This document shows positions 1-8,685 of a stretch of 64,000 bases of DNA, piece after piece. Every line of letters starts with the position of its first letter. Within the stretch, counting starts at the first letter, position 1. The stretch is from the NCBI RefSeq assembly GCF_006384975.1, contig NZ_CP021645.1:3562001-3626000 (forward strand), written 5' to 3'. Below the pieces are notes generated by a model. It had not been told where the DNA came from and did not search any database. It saw only the letters and a program-made list of their open reading frames with translations. Both the position numbers and the translations under genes were made by a program. The DNA comes from Pseudomonas oryzihabitans. Its GTDB lineage: Bacteria; Pseudomonadota; Gammaproteobacteria; Pseudomonadales; Pseudomonadaceae.

Positions 1-980
1 GCCAGCTCTCCGCCCGCCTGGAAGCCCTCGAAGGCGAGGTGCGCCAGTCCAGCGCTGGTCTCGATTCGCGCAGCCCGGCGATGATGAGCATCCTGGAAAC
101 CGCCCGGCAGGTCGCCACCACCGACGCCAACGTGCTAATCCTCGGCGAGTCCGGGTCCGGCAAGGGTGAGCTGGCCCGTGCCATCCATGCCTGGAGCCGG
201 CGCGCCAAGAAGACCTTCGTCACCATCAACTGTCCGTCGCTCTCCGCCGATCTGATGGAAAGCGAGATGTTCGGCCATACCCGTGGCGCCTTCACCGGCG
301 CCAGCGAGAGCACCCTCGGCCGGGTCAGCCAGGCCGATGGCGGCACCCTCTTCCTCGACGAGATCGGCGACTTCCCCCTGGCGCTGCAGCCCAAGTTGCT
401 GCGTTTCATCCAGGACAAGGAATACGAGCGGGTCGGCGATCCGGTGACCCGTCGCGCCGACGTGCGCATCCTCGCCGCCACCAACCGCAACCTGGAACAG
501 ATGGTGGCGGAAAACGAATTCCGCGAAGACCTGCTCTATCGCCTCAACGTCATCGTGCTCACCCTGCCGCCGCTGCGCGAGCGCAAGGAAGACATCGTCG
601 ATCTCGCCGAGCGTTTCCTCGCCCGCTTCGTCAAGGACTACAACAGACCCGCCCATGGCTTCAGCGAGGCGGCGCTGGAGGCCCTGCGCAACTATGGCTG
701 GCCGGGCAACGTCCGCGAGTTGCGCAACGTCATCGAACGGGCGAGCATCATCTGCGGCCAGGACCTGGTGGACGTCAACCACCTGGGTCTGGGCGACGGC
801 CCCGCCACCGGCAGCGCCGCCAGTGCGCCGCGGGTCGGCGAGGCCTTGAGTCTGGAAGCCCTGGAGCGGGCCCACATCGCCGCGGTGATGGCGACCAGCG
901 AGACCCTCGACCAGGCCGCCAAGACCCTGGGCATCGATGCTTCGACGCTGTATCGGAAACGTAAGCAGTACGGGCTATGA
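1..980 (+). CDS. algB: AlgB, NtrC-type response regulator (5' end outside window)
   Basis: This is the last 325 residues of a sigma-54-type activator; the frame is open to the window edge, so the receiver domain and start lie upstream. An AAA+ domain begins with Walker A GESGSGKGE, followed by the sigma-54 contact loop GAFTGA, Walker B (GGTLFLDEIGD) and the R-finger region. A Fis-type helix-turn-helix closes the protein (TLYRKRKQYGL at the end). The stop overlaps the start of the next gene, a KinB kinase, which is the arrangement of the algB-kinB operon of P. aeruginosa. There AlgB controls alginate synthesis, virulence traits and quorum-linked genes. The family identity rests on this neighbour and on the short linker before the AAA+ domain; the missing receiver domain cannot be checked. 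Confidence 0.9.
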   Translation, partial: QLSARLEALEGEVRQSSAGLDSRSPAMMSILETARQVATTDANVLILGESGSGKGELARAIHAWSRRAKKTFVTINCPSLSADLMESEMFGHTRGAFTGASESTLGRVSQADGGTLFLDEIGDFPLALQPKLLRFIQDKEYERVGDPVTRRADVRILAATNRNLEQMVAENEFREDLLYRLNVIVLTLPPLRERKEDIVDLAERFLARFVKDYNRPAHGFSEAALEALRNYGWPGNVRELRNVIERASIICGQDLVDVNHLGLGDGPATGSAASAPRVGEALSLEALERAHIAAVMATSETLDQAAKTLGIDASTLYRKRKQYGL

Positions 981-2767
981 AACTGCCGATCAAGCTGCAC
1001 ACCCGTCTCTTCCTCAGTATCTCCGCCCTGATCGCCGTAGCCCTCATCGGGCTGCTGGTGGGCCTGGTCAGCGTGCTGCACCTGGCCCGCGAGCAGAGCG
1101 TGCAGACGCGCAGCAACCTGGACTTCATCAACCTGACGCTGAACATGCGTCAGGAGTTGAGCAACAGCCTGTTCCAGATGCTCGATGGCGCGCCGGATCC
1201 CAAGGCCCTGACGGCCGCTCAGCAACGCTTCGAGCAGTACCTGCAACTGGTCCAGGGCGAGATGCGCAAGCCCGAACAGCGCGCGGTGCTGGAAGACGTC
1301 AAGCAGCGTTACGAGCGCTTCGCCGAGTACCTGCGCTCACCCAACACCAACTACGCCCAGTTGCGCGCCGATCCAGGGTTCCAGCAGACGCTCAACGAAT
1401 TGCGCAACCGCATCTACGACCTCCAGAGAAGTTACGTGGTGACCCTGGAGCGCATGCAGGAGGAGGCCCACGACCGGGCGGTGATCATCGCCCTGCTGCT
1501 GGCCATGATCGGCGTGGCCATCCTGGTCACCGGGGTGGTGACGGCCAACGGTATCGCCAAGCGCTTCACCGGTCCCATCGACGGCCTGGCCAAGGCCGCC
1601 GAACGCATTAGCCAGGGCAATTTCGACGTCCAGCTGCCCACCTCGCAGATCGCCGAATTCACCCTGCTCAGCCGCCGCTTCGGCAACATGGCCCAGGCCC
1701 TGCACCGCCTCAGCCAGACCAACGTCGAGGCTCTGGTGGCCGGCCAGCGGCGCCTACAGGCGGTGCTCGACAGCATCGACTACGGCCTGGTGATCCTCGA
1801 CCCCCAGGGCAACATCGAACATGCCAACCCGGTAGCCTGCCGCCAGCTCGGCTGGAACGAGAATCACCTGGGCGAATCCCTGATCGCTGCCTTGGAGCGT
1901 CCGGAGATCGAGGCCAGCGTGCAGCGGGTACTGGCCGGCGGTGCCCTGGATGCCGCCCCCGAAGACCTGGAGATCCGCGTCGACGACGAGGTGCGGCTAC
2001 TGGCCTGGAGCCTGACCCCGGTGAACCACGCCGATGGTCGCAGCGTCGGCGCGCTCATGGTGTTGCGCGACGTCACCGAGCAGCGCGCCTTCGACCGGGT
2101 GCGCAACGAATTCGTCCTGCGCGCCTCCCACGAATTGCGCACCCCGGTCACCGGCATGCACATGGCCTTCGGCTTGCTACGCGAGCGGCTCAAGGTGGCG
2201 CCGGAATCGCGCGAGGCCTACTTGCTGCAGACGGTGGACGAGGAAACCCATCGCCTGGTACAGCTGATCAACGACCTGCTGGACTATTCCCGTCACCAGA
2301 GTGGTCTGCAGCGTCCGGAAAAGCTGCCGAGCGAGATCGGCGACCTGCTCGAAGAAGCCCGTGCCCGCCATGCCGACGAGGCCCGCGAGCGCGATGTCGA
2401 ATTGAGCGTGGAGTTGCTGCACACGCCGCTGCCGCGCGTCAGCCTGGACCCCAAGCAATTGTCGCGAGTGTTCGACAACCTGCTGAGCAACGCCCTGCGC
2501 CACACTCCGGCAGGCGGGCGGATCGTCATCCAGGCGCTACGCCAGAACGATCAGCTGCTGATGGCGGTGCAGGACAACGGCGAAGGCATCGCCTATGCCC
2601 AGCAGGGTCGGGTGTTCGAACCCTTCGTGCAGATCGGCAGCCAGAAAGGCGGCGCCGGCCTGGGCCTGGCGCTGTGCAAGGAAATCATCCGCCAGCACGG
2701 GGGCCGCATCGGCGTGGTGTCGCGCCCTGGCCAAGGGACGCAGATCTTCATGACCTTGCCGACCTGA
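977..2767 (+). CDS. kinB: KinB, membrane histidine kinase/phosphatase partner of AlgB
   Basis: A 596-residue sensor kinase, close to the 595 residues of P. aeruginosa KinB. It has TM1 at about residues 10-35, a periplasmic domain to about 165, TM2 at about 166-190, a HAMP segment, a PAS domain (about 255-375), HisKA with ASHELRTPV (His385, the same number as the KinB phospho-histidine) and a HATPase with NLLSNALRHTP, DNGEGIA and GAGLGLAL. The start codon overlaps the algB stop as ATGA, so translation is coupled. KinB phosphorylates or dephosphorylates AlgB in the inner membrane in response to an unknown signal. The gene ends shortly before a large inverted repeat that may act as a terminator. 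Confidence 0.94.
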   Translation: MKLPIKLHTRLFLSISALIAVALIGLLVGLVSVLHLAREQSVQTRSNLDFINLTLNMRQELSNSLFQMLDGAPDPKALTAAQQRFEQYLQLVQGEMRKPEQRAVLEDVKQRYERFAEYLRSPNTNYAQLRADPGFQQTLNELRNRIYDLQRSYVVTLERMQEEAHDRAVIIALLLAMIGVAILVTGVVTANGIAKRFTGPIDGLAKAAERISQGNFDVQLPTSQIAEFTLLSRRFGNMAQALHRLSQTNVEALVAGQRRLQAVLDSIDYGLVILDPQGNIEHANPVACRQLGWNENHLGESLIAALERPEIEASVQRVLAGGALDAAPEDLEIRVDDEVRLLAWSLTPVNHADGRSVGALMVLRDVTEQRAFDRVRNEFVLRASHELRTPVTGMHMAFGLLRERLKVAPESREAYLLQTVDEETHRLVQLINDLLDYSRHQSGLQRPEKLPSEIGDLLEEARARHADEARERDVELSVELLHTPLPRVSLDPKQLSRVFDNLLSNALRHTPAGGRIVIQALRQNDQLLMAVQDNGEGIAYAQQGRVFEPFVQIGSQKGGAGLGLALCKEIIRQHGGRIGVVSRPGQGTQIFMTLPT

Positions 2768-2787
2768 GTCAGGCCATACAGGGCTGC

Positions 2788-2880
2788 CGTAGGTTGGGTT
2801 GAGCGCAGCGAAGCCCAACGGGGCCTCAGCGTTTGCCAGCGTTGGGCTTCGACGATAGAGCCGTCTCAACCCAACCTACG
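2788..2880. repeat. 93-bp inverted-repeat cassette (GTAGGTTGGGTTGAG type)
   Basis: The arms CGTAGGTTGGGTTGAG and CTCAACCCAACCTACG are perfect, and an inner pair built on CGAAGCCCAACG extends them. The cassette lies between the convergent kinB and sugar kinase genes, so a terminator role is possible. Related copies lie at 28008-28040 and 57157-57240, with a degenerate one at 28373-28423. It is a dispersed intergenic repeat of the REP/BIME kind rather than a gene. Confidence 0.8.
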
Positions 2881-2884
2881 ATCT

Positions 2885-4357
2885 TTACAGCAGCGTGCGC
2901 GCCAGCGCCTGGCGCCAGCCGGCGTACAACTCGGGCACGGCATTGGCGCGCGGCTCGTACCGGCGCCGTGGGCGTTCCAGATCGCCCAGCGCCGCGGCGT
3001 CCTGCCACCAGCCCAGGGCATGGCCGGCCAGATGGGCGGCGCCCAGCGCCGAGACCTCCGGCGACAGGCTGCAGATCACCGGGCGCTGCAAGAGATCGGC
3101 CTGGAATTGCAGCAGCCATTCGTTGCGCGTCGCCCCACCATCCACCCAGAGTTCGTCCAGGGGCGTCGGGCTGTCCTGCTGCATGGCGTCGAAGACGTCG
3201 CGGATCTGGTAGGCGATGGCTTCCAGGGCCGCGCGCATCAGGTGCGCCCGGCCGCACTTCTCGCTGAGACCGCAGAACAGCCCCCGCGCCTCGGCCCGCC
3301 AGTGCGGCGCGCCGAGCCCACCCAGCGCCGGGACGAAGTAGACGCCGCCATTGTCCGGCAGCGCCGCGGCTTCGGCGGCCAGGGCATCCAGGTTGCCCTC
3401 GCCGCCCAGCAGCCGCGCCGTCCAGCCCACCGCGGCCCCGGTGTGGACGATATTGCCTTCCAGGGCAAAGGTCGGGGTGTCACCCAGGCGCCAGGCCAGG
3501 GTGGTGGCCAGGCCGTGGGCCGAGACCACCGGCGCGGCGATGGGGGTCATCAGCGAGGAACCGGTGCCCAGGGTGGCCTTGACCTTGCCGGGAACGAAGC
3601 CACCCTGGCCGAACAGCGCCGCATGGGAGTCGCCGATCATCGCCAGGATCGGCAGGCCACCCGGCAGCGGGCCCTGGGCCCGGGTCTCGCCTAAGCAGCC
3701 GGCACTGGGCCGGATCTCCGGTAACGCCGCGCGCGGAATTCCGAACAGGGCCAGCAACTGCGGATCCCAGTCGCCGCCGCGCAGGTCGAGCAACTGGGTG
3801 CGGGCGGCATTGGCCGCGTCGATGAGGAAGCTGGCGCCACCGCTGAGTTGCCAGAGCAGCCAGCTGTCGACGGTACCCAGGCAGATTTCCCCCGCCGCGG
3901 CGCGGGCTGTTCCATCGGGAATCTGGTCGAGCAGCCAGCGCCACTTGCCGGCGGAAAACATCGGGTCCAGTGCCAGGCCGCTACGCTGGAGGATCAGCTC
4001 GCCATGGCCAGCGGCCTGCAAGGCCTCGCACTGGGGTTGGGATCTCTTGCACTGCCAACTCACCAAGGGGCCGAGCAACTGGCCGCTGACGCGCTCCCAG
4101 GCCAGGGCGGATTCGCGCTGGTTACTGATGGCGACCGCGGCCAGGGGCGCAGCCACCTGGGCCAGGCAATCGCCGATGGCGCCCTGCAGGGCCTGCCAGA
4201 TGGCCAGGGGGTCCTGCTCGGCATAGCCGGCTTGCGGATGCTGGACGCTGAGCGGCCGGGAACCGCGGGCCACGACCCGACCGGCGCGATCCACCAGGAT
4301 CGCCTTGGCATTGGTGGTGCCCTCGTCGAGGGCGAGGATCAGCGGCTCGGCGGCCAT
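2885..4357 (-). CDS. FGGY-family carbohydrate kinase (polyol-derived ketose kinase?)
   Basis: A 490-residue kinase of the glycerol/xylulose kinase superfamily. The N-terminal phosphate loop is LDEGTTNAKAILVD, and the C-terminal FGGY domain carries GDSHAALFGQGG, ATLGTGSSLMT and WVDGGATRNEWLLQ. It would phosphorylate a sugar or ketose with ATP in the cytoplasm. It is last in a minus-strand set behind two transketolase halves, 35 bp downstream of the second half. An AAGGAG ribosome site directly abuts an A-rich motif (4367-4377). Together with the divergent importer and dehydrogenases, the context points to kinase action on a ketose made from an imported polyol, for example xylulose from arabitol. 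The exact substrate cannot be read from the sequence. Confidence 0.85.
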   Translation of the reverse strand: MAAEPLILALDEGTTNAKAILVDRAGRVVARGSRPLSVQHPQAGYAEQDPLAIWQALQGAIGDCLAQVAAPLAAVAISNQRESALAWERVSGQLLGPLVSWQCKRSQPQCEALQAAGHGELILQRSGLALDPMFSAGKWRWLLDQIPDGTARAAAGEICLGTVDSWLLWQLSGGASFLIDAANAARTQLLDLRGGDWDPQLLALFGIPRAALPEIRPSAGCLGETRAQGPLPGGLPILAMIGDSHAALFGQGGFVPGKVKATLGTGSSLMTPIAAPVVSAHGLATTLAWRLGDTPTFALEGNIVHTGAAVGWTARLLGGEGNLDALAAEAAALPDNGGVYFVPALGGLGAPHWRAEARGLFCGLSEKCGRAHLMRAALEAIAYQIRDVFDAMQQDSPTPLDELWVDGGATRNEWLLQFQADLLQRPVICSLSPEVSALGAAHLAGHALGWWQDAAALGDLERPRRRYEPRANAVPELYAGWRQALARTLL

Positions 4358-4362
4358 GGCAG

Positions 4363-4377
4363 CTCCTTGTTATTGTT
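4363..4377 (-). promoter_or_regulatory. Hfq/Crc-type A-rich motif at the kinase ribosome site
   Basis: On the minus strand the sequence AACAATAACAA (4367-4377) runs into AAGGAG (4363-4368), ahead of the kinase ATG at 4357. It fits the AAYAAYAA catabolite-activity pattern to which Hfq with Crc binds in Pseudomonas to block translation. The same motif stands before the permease and binding-protein genes of this locus. Confidence 0.6.
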
Positions 4378-4392
4378 CCGCGACCACTCGGC

Positions 4393-5349
4393 TCAGCGCA
4401 GGCGCTGAACCGCAGCGACGATACCAGCGGCATCGATGCCGTGCTTGGCGCGAGTCGGCCCGCGGGCCCCGGCGGAGGCGTATTCACCGTCGGCGATGCC
4501 CAGGCGGATCAGCGGAATCCCCAGGGCGGCCTCGGCCATCACCTCGGCCACCAGGCTGCCCACGCCGCCGTTGGCATTGTGCTCTTCCACCGTGACCACG
4601 CCACCGCGGGCGGCGCAGAGGGCCTCCAGCAGTACCTCGCGCTGCAGGGGGCGGATCGACGACAGATTGATCACCTGGGCGCTGACACCCTGCTCGGCCA
4701 GCTGCCGGGCGGCGTCCACCGCTTCATGGACCACCGAACCCAGGGCCACCAGGCTGACGTCATGGCCCTGGCGCAGCACATCGACCTGGCCGGGCACGAA
4801 GCGATAGTCGGGACCGTGCAGGTCGGGCAGCGCCTTGCCGTCCAGGCGGATATAGACCGGGCCGTCGTGGGCCAGGGCGTGCTCGACGATCTGCCGGCAC
4901 TCGGCGCCATCGGCCGGGGCGTAGATCTGCACATGGCCGAAGCCACGCATCACGGCGATGTCGTCGAGGCTGTGGTGGGTGCTGGCCAGCGGGCCATAGC
5001 TGGCGCCGGCGTTGAGGCCGAACATCTTGACGTTAGACCTGTTGTAGCAGACGTCCACCTTGACCTGCTCATTGGCGCGGGAGATCAGGAAGGGCGCGGC
5101 GTTGCAGGTCACCGCCACCTTGCCGGCGAGGCCCAGGCCGGCGGCCACCCCGACCAGGGTCTGCTCGGCGATGCCGACGTTGACCAGGCGCTCGGGAAAG
5201 CGTTTGACGAAGGGACCGATCTTGGCCGTGGAGGTGGAATCGCTCACCACCGGCACCAGGTCGACGCCGGCGTCCACCGCGGCGATGAAGGCCTCGACCA
5301 TGACGCTGGCGAGATGGGCTTCGCCCGGGGTCTGGGTATCAGTGGCCAT
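4393..5349 (-). CDS. Split transketolase, C-terminal subunit (Pyr and C domains)
   Basis: A 318-residue protein equal to the second half of a normal transketolase: the pyrimidine-binding domain with the catalytic glutamate in VGIAEQTLVG (Glu62), then the transketolase C domain from about residue 190 (VTVEEHNANGGVGSLV). The N-terminal half is encoded by the next gene upstream, whose end overlaps this start by 11 bp, so the two are translated together and should form a heteromeric enzyme. It would transfer two-carbon units between ketose and aldose phosphates, feeding the kinase product into the pentose phosphate pool. Split transketolases are common beside sugar or polyol importers; this one is probably locus-dedicated rather than the housekeeping Tkt. 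Confidence 0.88.
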   Translation of the reverse strand: MATDTQTPGEAHLASVMVEAFIAAVDAGVDLVPVVSDSTSTAKIGPFVKRFPERLVNVGIAEQTLVGVAAGLGLAGKVAVTCNAAPFLISRANEQVKVDVCYNRSNVKMFGLNAGASYGPLASTHHSLDDIAVMRGFGHVQIYAPADGAECRQIVEHALAHDGPVYIRLDGKALPDLHGPDYRFVPGQVDVLRQGHDVSLVALGSVVHEAVDAARQLAEQGVSAQVINLSSIRPLQREVLLEALCAARGGVVTVEEHNANGGVGSLVAEVMAEAALGIPLIRLGIADGEYASAGARGPTRAKHGIDAAGIVAAVQRLR

Positions 5350-6175
5350 GGTCGAGCTCCTCCAGTGCAGCGGCGATCTCGTCGCCCTTGGGCACCCGGT
5401 GGTGCCATTCGGGTTTGCCCTCGATGAAGGAAACCCCCTTGCCTTTCACGGTGTTGGCGATCAGCACCTGGGGCTGGCCGCGGTGTTCGCGCAGCGCTTC
5501 CAGGGTCTCCACCAGCTGCGCCACGTCGTTGCCGTCGCACTCGACCACATGGAAGCCGAAGGCGCGCCATTTCTCGGCCAGGGGCTCCAGCGGTAGGATC
5601 TCGGCGGTGGGGCCGGCCAGTTGCAGGCGGTTGTGGTCGACGATCACCGTCAGATTGTCCAGCCGGTACTTGGCGGCGGTCAGCGCCGACTCCCAGTTGG
5701 AGCCCTCGCCCAGTTCGCCATCGCCGGTCAGCACATAGACGCGGCGCGGACTGCCGTCGCGCTGGGCAGCCAGGGCGATGCCGGTGGCCACCGGCAGGCC
5801 ATGGCCGAGAGCGCCGGTGTTGAGCTCGATGCCCGGGGTCTTCTGCCGCACCGGATGGCCCGGCAGGTGGGAGTCGAAGTGCTGGTAGGTGTCGAGCCAT
5901 TCCGGCGGGAAGTAGCCGGCTTCGGCCAGGCAGCAGTACAGCCCGCCCACGCCATGGCCCTTGCTCTGGATGTAGATGTCGCGCTGGGGATCGGCGAGGC
6001 GCTGCGGGGCGACGTCGAGCAGGCGGAAGTAGAGGGTGGCGAGGATGTCGGTTTCCGACAGGTCCGCCCCGGTATGGCCGCCTGCCGGGGAGGCGGCGTT
6101 GAGCTGAATGACGCGCCGGCGGATCAGCCGGGCCTTTTCGCGAATCTGCGCGACGTCGTACTGGAACGGATTCAT
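5339..6175 (-). CDS. Split transketolase, N-terminal subunit (ThDP-binding)
   Basis: A 278-residue thiamine diphosphate-binding half of transketolase. The cofactor motif starts at GDGELGEG (residues 141-148) and ends at the HNR asparagine (about 162), and the active-site histidines lie in SKGHG and GALGHGLPVA. It is the first gene of the minus-strand set (N half, C half, kinase). A strong purine-rich ribosome site (GAGGGGGA) precedes the ATG at 6175. Transcription starts in the intergenic region shared with the divergent importer operon. The enzyme is cytoplasmic and active only together with the C-terminal subunit. Confidence 0.88.
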   Translation of the reverse strand: MNPFQYDVAQIREKARLIRRRVIQLNAASPAGGHTGADLSETDILATLYFRLLDVAPQRLADPQRDIYIQSKGHGVGGLYCCLAEAGYFPPEWLDTYQHFDSHLPGHPVRQKTPGIELNTGALGHGLPVATGIALAAQRDGSPRRVYVLTGDGELGEGSNWESALTAAKYRLDNLTVIVDHNRLQLAGPTAEILPLEPLAEKWRAFGFHVVECDGNDVAQLVETLEALREHRGQPQVLIANTVKGKGVSFIEGKPEWHHRVPKGDEIAAALEELDHGH

Positions 6176-6513
6176 CAGGCGGTCCCCCTCGGGTATCCGA
6201 AGCTCCGGTGGTGCAGACGCCTGCCGAGGTTTCAGTGGGCGTCTTATGAATATTTATTCGTCACTGAAAATATATTTATCATTTAGACCTCAATCCGGAA
6301 GGCCGTCAATAGGTGAAAATGACGTGCACGGTTTCGCTAACAGGCGGGAATGCTTGTCTGGCTATGGGTTTGCTGACTGGTAGGCATTCGAAAGCGCAGT
6401 AATGAAAAGGCGCTTGACTTCCATCGGGAACAGGCAGAGTCTGAATTAAAAATCAGGCACGCATAAATATTCAAGCGAGCCACACACAAGAACAACAACC
6501 TCAGGAGAAGCTC
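6176..6513. promoter_or_regulatory. Divergent promoter region of the polyol locus with AT-rich palindromes
   Basis: This 338-bp gap separates the transketolase/kinase set from the importer operon and is much richer in A+T than its surroundings. TGAATATTTAT (6247-6257) is matched in reverse by ATAAATATTCA (6463-6473). A partly palindromic TGAAAATATATTTATCA lies at 6265-6281 and TGAATTAAAAATCA at 6442-6455. These are candidate operators for the SorC-type regulator at 12131-13081, one pair near each promoter. The operator assignment is an inference; the repeats are directly visible. Confidence 0.5.
6488..6498 (+). promoter_or_regulatory. Hfq/Crc-type A-rich motif before the permease
   Basis: AAGAACAACAA stands just upstream of the AGGAG ribosome site (6503-6507) of the permease gene, which starts at GTG 6514. 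It fits the AAN-repeat pattern bound by Hfq/Crc and suggests carbon catabolite repression at translation. Confidence 0.55.
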
Positions 6514-7509
6514 GTGGACGCCAAAGCCCCGACCGCCTCGCCGCCCGCCAAGCCCCTTACCCGCCTAGCCCTGCGCCTGCCGCGCAACGTCGGTGGCCCG
6601 CTGATCGGCTTGGCGCTGCTGATCGCCGTGTTCTCCTTCGCCTCGGAGTATTTCTTCTCCGTGCGCAACGCCCTCAATATCCTCGATCAGGTGACCGTGC
6701 TCGGCATCCTGGCCATCGGCATGACCCTGGTGATCGTCATCGGCGGCATCGATCTGTCGGTGGGCTCGGTGCTGGCCTTTTCCATGATGCTGCTGGGCTG
6801 GCTCTACCAGGACATCGGCTGGCCCCTGGGCCTGGCGATCCCGGCCGCCATCCTCGGCGGCATGGCCTGCGGCCTGGTCTCGGGCCTGTTGATCGCCCGG
6901 GCGCGACTCCCCGCCTTCATCGCCACCCTGACCATGATGTCGGTGGCCCGCGGCCTGGCCAACATCCTCACCGATGGCCGCCAGATCGTCGGCTTCCCGG
7001 ACTGGTTCACCAGCCTGGCCACGGTGCGGCACTTCGGCTTCCTGTCGGTCACCGTCGGGCTGTTCCTGCTGATGCTGCTGGTGGCCTGGGTCTTCCTGCG
7101 CTTCCGCGCCGGCGGTCGCAACCTCTATGCCATGGGCGGTAGCGCCGAGGTGGCACGGCTGTCGGGCATCAAGGTACGCACCATCACCCTCTGGATCTAC
7201 GCCCTGAGCGGCGCCCTGGCGGGCCTCGCCGCCGTGGCCATGGCGGCGCGCCTGGATTCGTCCCAGCCCAGCGCCGGCCTGTCCCTGGAGCTGGACGCCA
7301 TCGCCGCGGTGGTGATCGGCGGCGCCAGCCTCAGCGGTGGCGTCGGCAGCGTCGGCGGCACCCTGGTGGGCGTACTCATCATTGGCGTGCTGCGCAACGG
7401 CCTGAACCTGCTGGGGGTCTCGCCCTTCGTGCAGCAGGTGATCATCGGCATCGTCATCGCCCTGGCCGTCACCCTGGATACCCTGCGCCGCCGTAACGGG
7501 CAGCGCTGA
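6514..7509 (+). CDS. Sugar/polyol ABC transporter permease (RbsC type)
   Basis: A 331-residue inner membrane permease of the branched BPD_transp_2/RbsC family with about eight to ten hydrophobic segments. Family-typical motifs are GGIDLSVGS (about residue 80), the cytoplasmic coupling region around GGSAEVARLSGI, and GGASLSGGVGSVGG (about 270). The GTG start is supported by AGGAG seven bases upstream. It is the first gene of the plus-strand importer operon: permease, binding protein, ATPase, dehydrogenases. It forms the membrane channel of the importer with the two following components. Confidence 0.9.
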   Translation: MDAKAPTASPPAKPLTRLALRLPRNVGGPLIGLALLIAVFSFASEYFFSVRNALNILDQVTVLGILAIGMTLVIVIGGIDLSVGSVLAFSMMLLGWLYQDIGWPLGLAIPAAILGGMACGLVSGLLIARARLPAFIATLTMMSVARGLANILTDGRQIVGFPDWFTSLATVRHFGFLSVTVGLFLLMLLVAWVFLRFRAGGRNLYAMGGSAEVARLSGIKVRTITLWIYALSGALAGLAAVAMAARLDSSQPSAGLSLELDAIAAVVIGGASLSGGVGSVGGTLVGVLIIGVLRNGLNLLGVSPFVQQVIIGIVIALAVTLDTLRRRNGQR

Positions 7510-7541
7510 GCCAGACCCGTTTTGCTTCGTCACCGCAGTAC

Positions 7542-7552
7542 AACAATAACAA
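7542..7552 (+). promoter_or_regulatory. Hfq/Crc-type A-rich motif before the binding protein
   Basis: AACAATAACAA lies one base before the GGAG ribosome site (7554-7557) of the periplasmic binding protein gene. The 11-mer is identical to the one in front of the kinase gene on the other strand. Such placement would let Hfq/Crc block ribosome entry. Confidence 0.6.
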
Positions 7553-7565
7553 TGGAGTGCCATTC

Positions 7566-8498
7566 ATGCTGACCCCCAAGAAGCTGTTGCTCAGTACCCT
7601 GTTCGCCGCCATGACCTGTGCTGGCGCGCTCAATGCCCAGGCCAAGGAACTCACCGTGGGCCTGGCGGTGGCCAACCTGCAGGCCGATTTCTTCAACCAG
7701 ATCAAACAGGCCGTCGAGGCCGAGGGCAAGGCCAAGGGTGTCAAGGTGATCACCGTGGATGCCCAGGGCAACTCGGCGACCCAGGTCAACCAGATCCAGG
7801 ACCTGATCACCCGCCAGGTCGACGCCATTATCTATATCCCGGCCGGCGCCACCGCCGCTGGCGTACCGGTAAAGGCCGCCAAGGCGGCCGGCATCCCCGT
7901 GGTGGCCGTGGACCGCAACGCCCCCGATGCGCCCGGTGACACCTTCATCGCCAGTGACAGCGTGGCCGCCGCCCGTACCCTGGCCGAATACGTCGGCAAG
8001 GTCACCGGGGGCAAGGGCCGCGTCGCCATTCTCCAGGGCCAGATCGGCACCACCCCGGAAATGGATCGCGCCAAGGGCTTCGCCGAAGGCCTGGCCAAGT
8101 TTCCCGAGCTGAAGGTGGTGGCCGAACAGCCCGCCGAGTGGGCGCAGGACAAGGGCTTCGCCGTGGCCCAGGACATGCTCCAGCGCGATCCCAATATCAC
8201 CGTCTTCTTCGGCCGTGCCGACGCCATGGCCTTGGGCGCCGCTCAGGCGGTCAAGGTGGCCAACCTCGATCATCCGGTGACCATCGTCGGCTTCGACGGT
8301 GACGTGGCCGGTCTCAAGGCCGTGGCCGCCGGCACCCTGGCCGCCACCATGACCCAGCAGACGCGCAAGATGGGCCGTATGGCCCTGGATTCGGCCATCG
8401 AGCTGAAGGAAGGCAAGCAGTTGCCCAAGGAGCAGCTGCAGGAGGCGATCCTGACCACCAAGGACAACGTCGCCCCCTTCATCGAGAACCATCCGTAA
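7566..8498 (+). CDS. Periplasmic sugar/polyol-binding protein of the ABC importer
   Basis: A 310-residue type I periplasmic binding protein (Peripla_BP_4, ribose-binding-protein fold). The ATG at 7566 follows GGAG at 7554-7557 and gives a clean signal peptide ending near LNAQA-KE; the GTG at 7557 overlaps the ribosome site and was rejected. Family signatures include the ANLQADFFNQIKQ start of the mature fold, QIQDLITRQVDAIIY and VGFDGDVAGLKAV. It captures the substrate in the periplasm and delivers it to the permease. The ligand is likely a polyol or pentose judging from the dehydrogenases and kinase nearby. A 121-bp inverted-repeat element begins two bases after the stop codon. Confidence 0.9.
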   Translation: MLTPKKLLLSTLFAAMTCAGALNAQAKELTVGLAVANLQADFFNQIKQAVEAEGKAKGVKVITVDAQGNSATQVNQIQDLITRQVDAIIYIPAGATAAGVPVKAAKAAGIPVVAVDRNAPDAPGDTFIASDSVAAARTLAEYVGKVTGGKGRVAILQGQIGTTPEMDRAKGFAEGLAKFPELKVVAEQPAEWAQDKGFAVAQDMLQRDPNITVFFGRADAMALGAAQAVKVANLDHPVTIVGFDGDVAGLKAVAAGTLAATMTQQTRKMGRMALDSAIELKEGKQLPKEQLQEAILTTKDNVAPFIENHP

Positions 8499-8500
8499 CC

Positions 8501-8621
8501 ACGATCTGCTGCGCGTCGGCCAACCGGCGTCGACCCCCTCTTCGGACTGCTCATTTACCACTCGTAAACTCCGCGTCCTCAGACGGGTTCAACGCCGGTT
8601 GGCTCTAGCTCGCGAGATCGT
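8501..8621 (+). repeat. Inverted-repeat element, copy A (121 bp)
   Basis: The ends are ACGATCT and AGATCGT, and the inner arms GCCAACCGGCGT and ACGCCGGTTGGC are perfectly complementary, so the element can fold into a long interrupted hairpin. The centre holds CTGCTCATTTACCACTCG, shared with copies B and C. It separates the binding-protein gene from the ATPase gene in one operon. Its right end contains an in-frame TTG that extends the ATPase reading frame artificially. Confidence 0.85.
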
Positions 8622-8685
8622 GTCGGCTCCTGCACCCGGTGCTTCCCCTGCGGAGGCACCACGCCTGATTCCCCTCGGAGGCCCC

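Noticed and set aside
8599-8685. Upstream start of the ATPase gene (leader MALAREIV)
   Set aside because: The leader is encoded by the end of the inverted-repeat element and recurs at the second SDR gene; ATG 8686 has a proper ribosome site.
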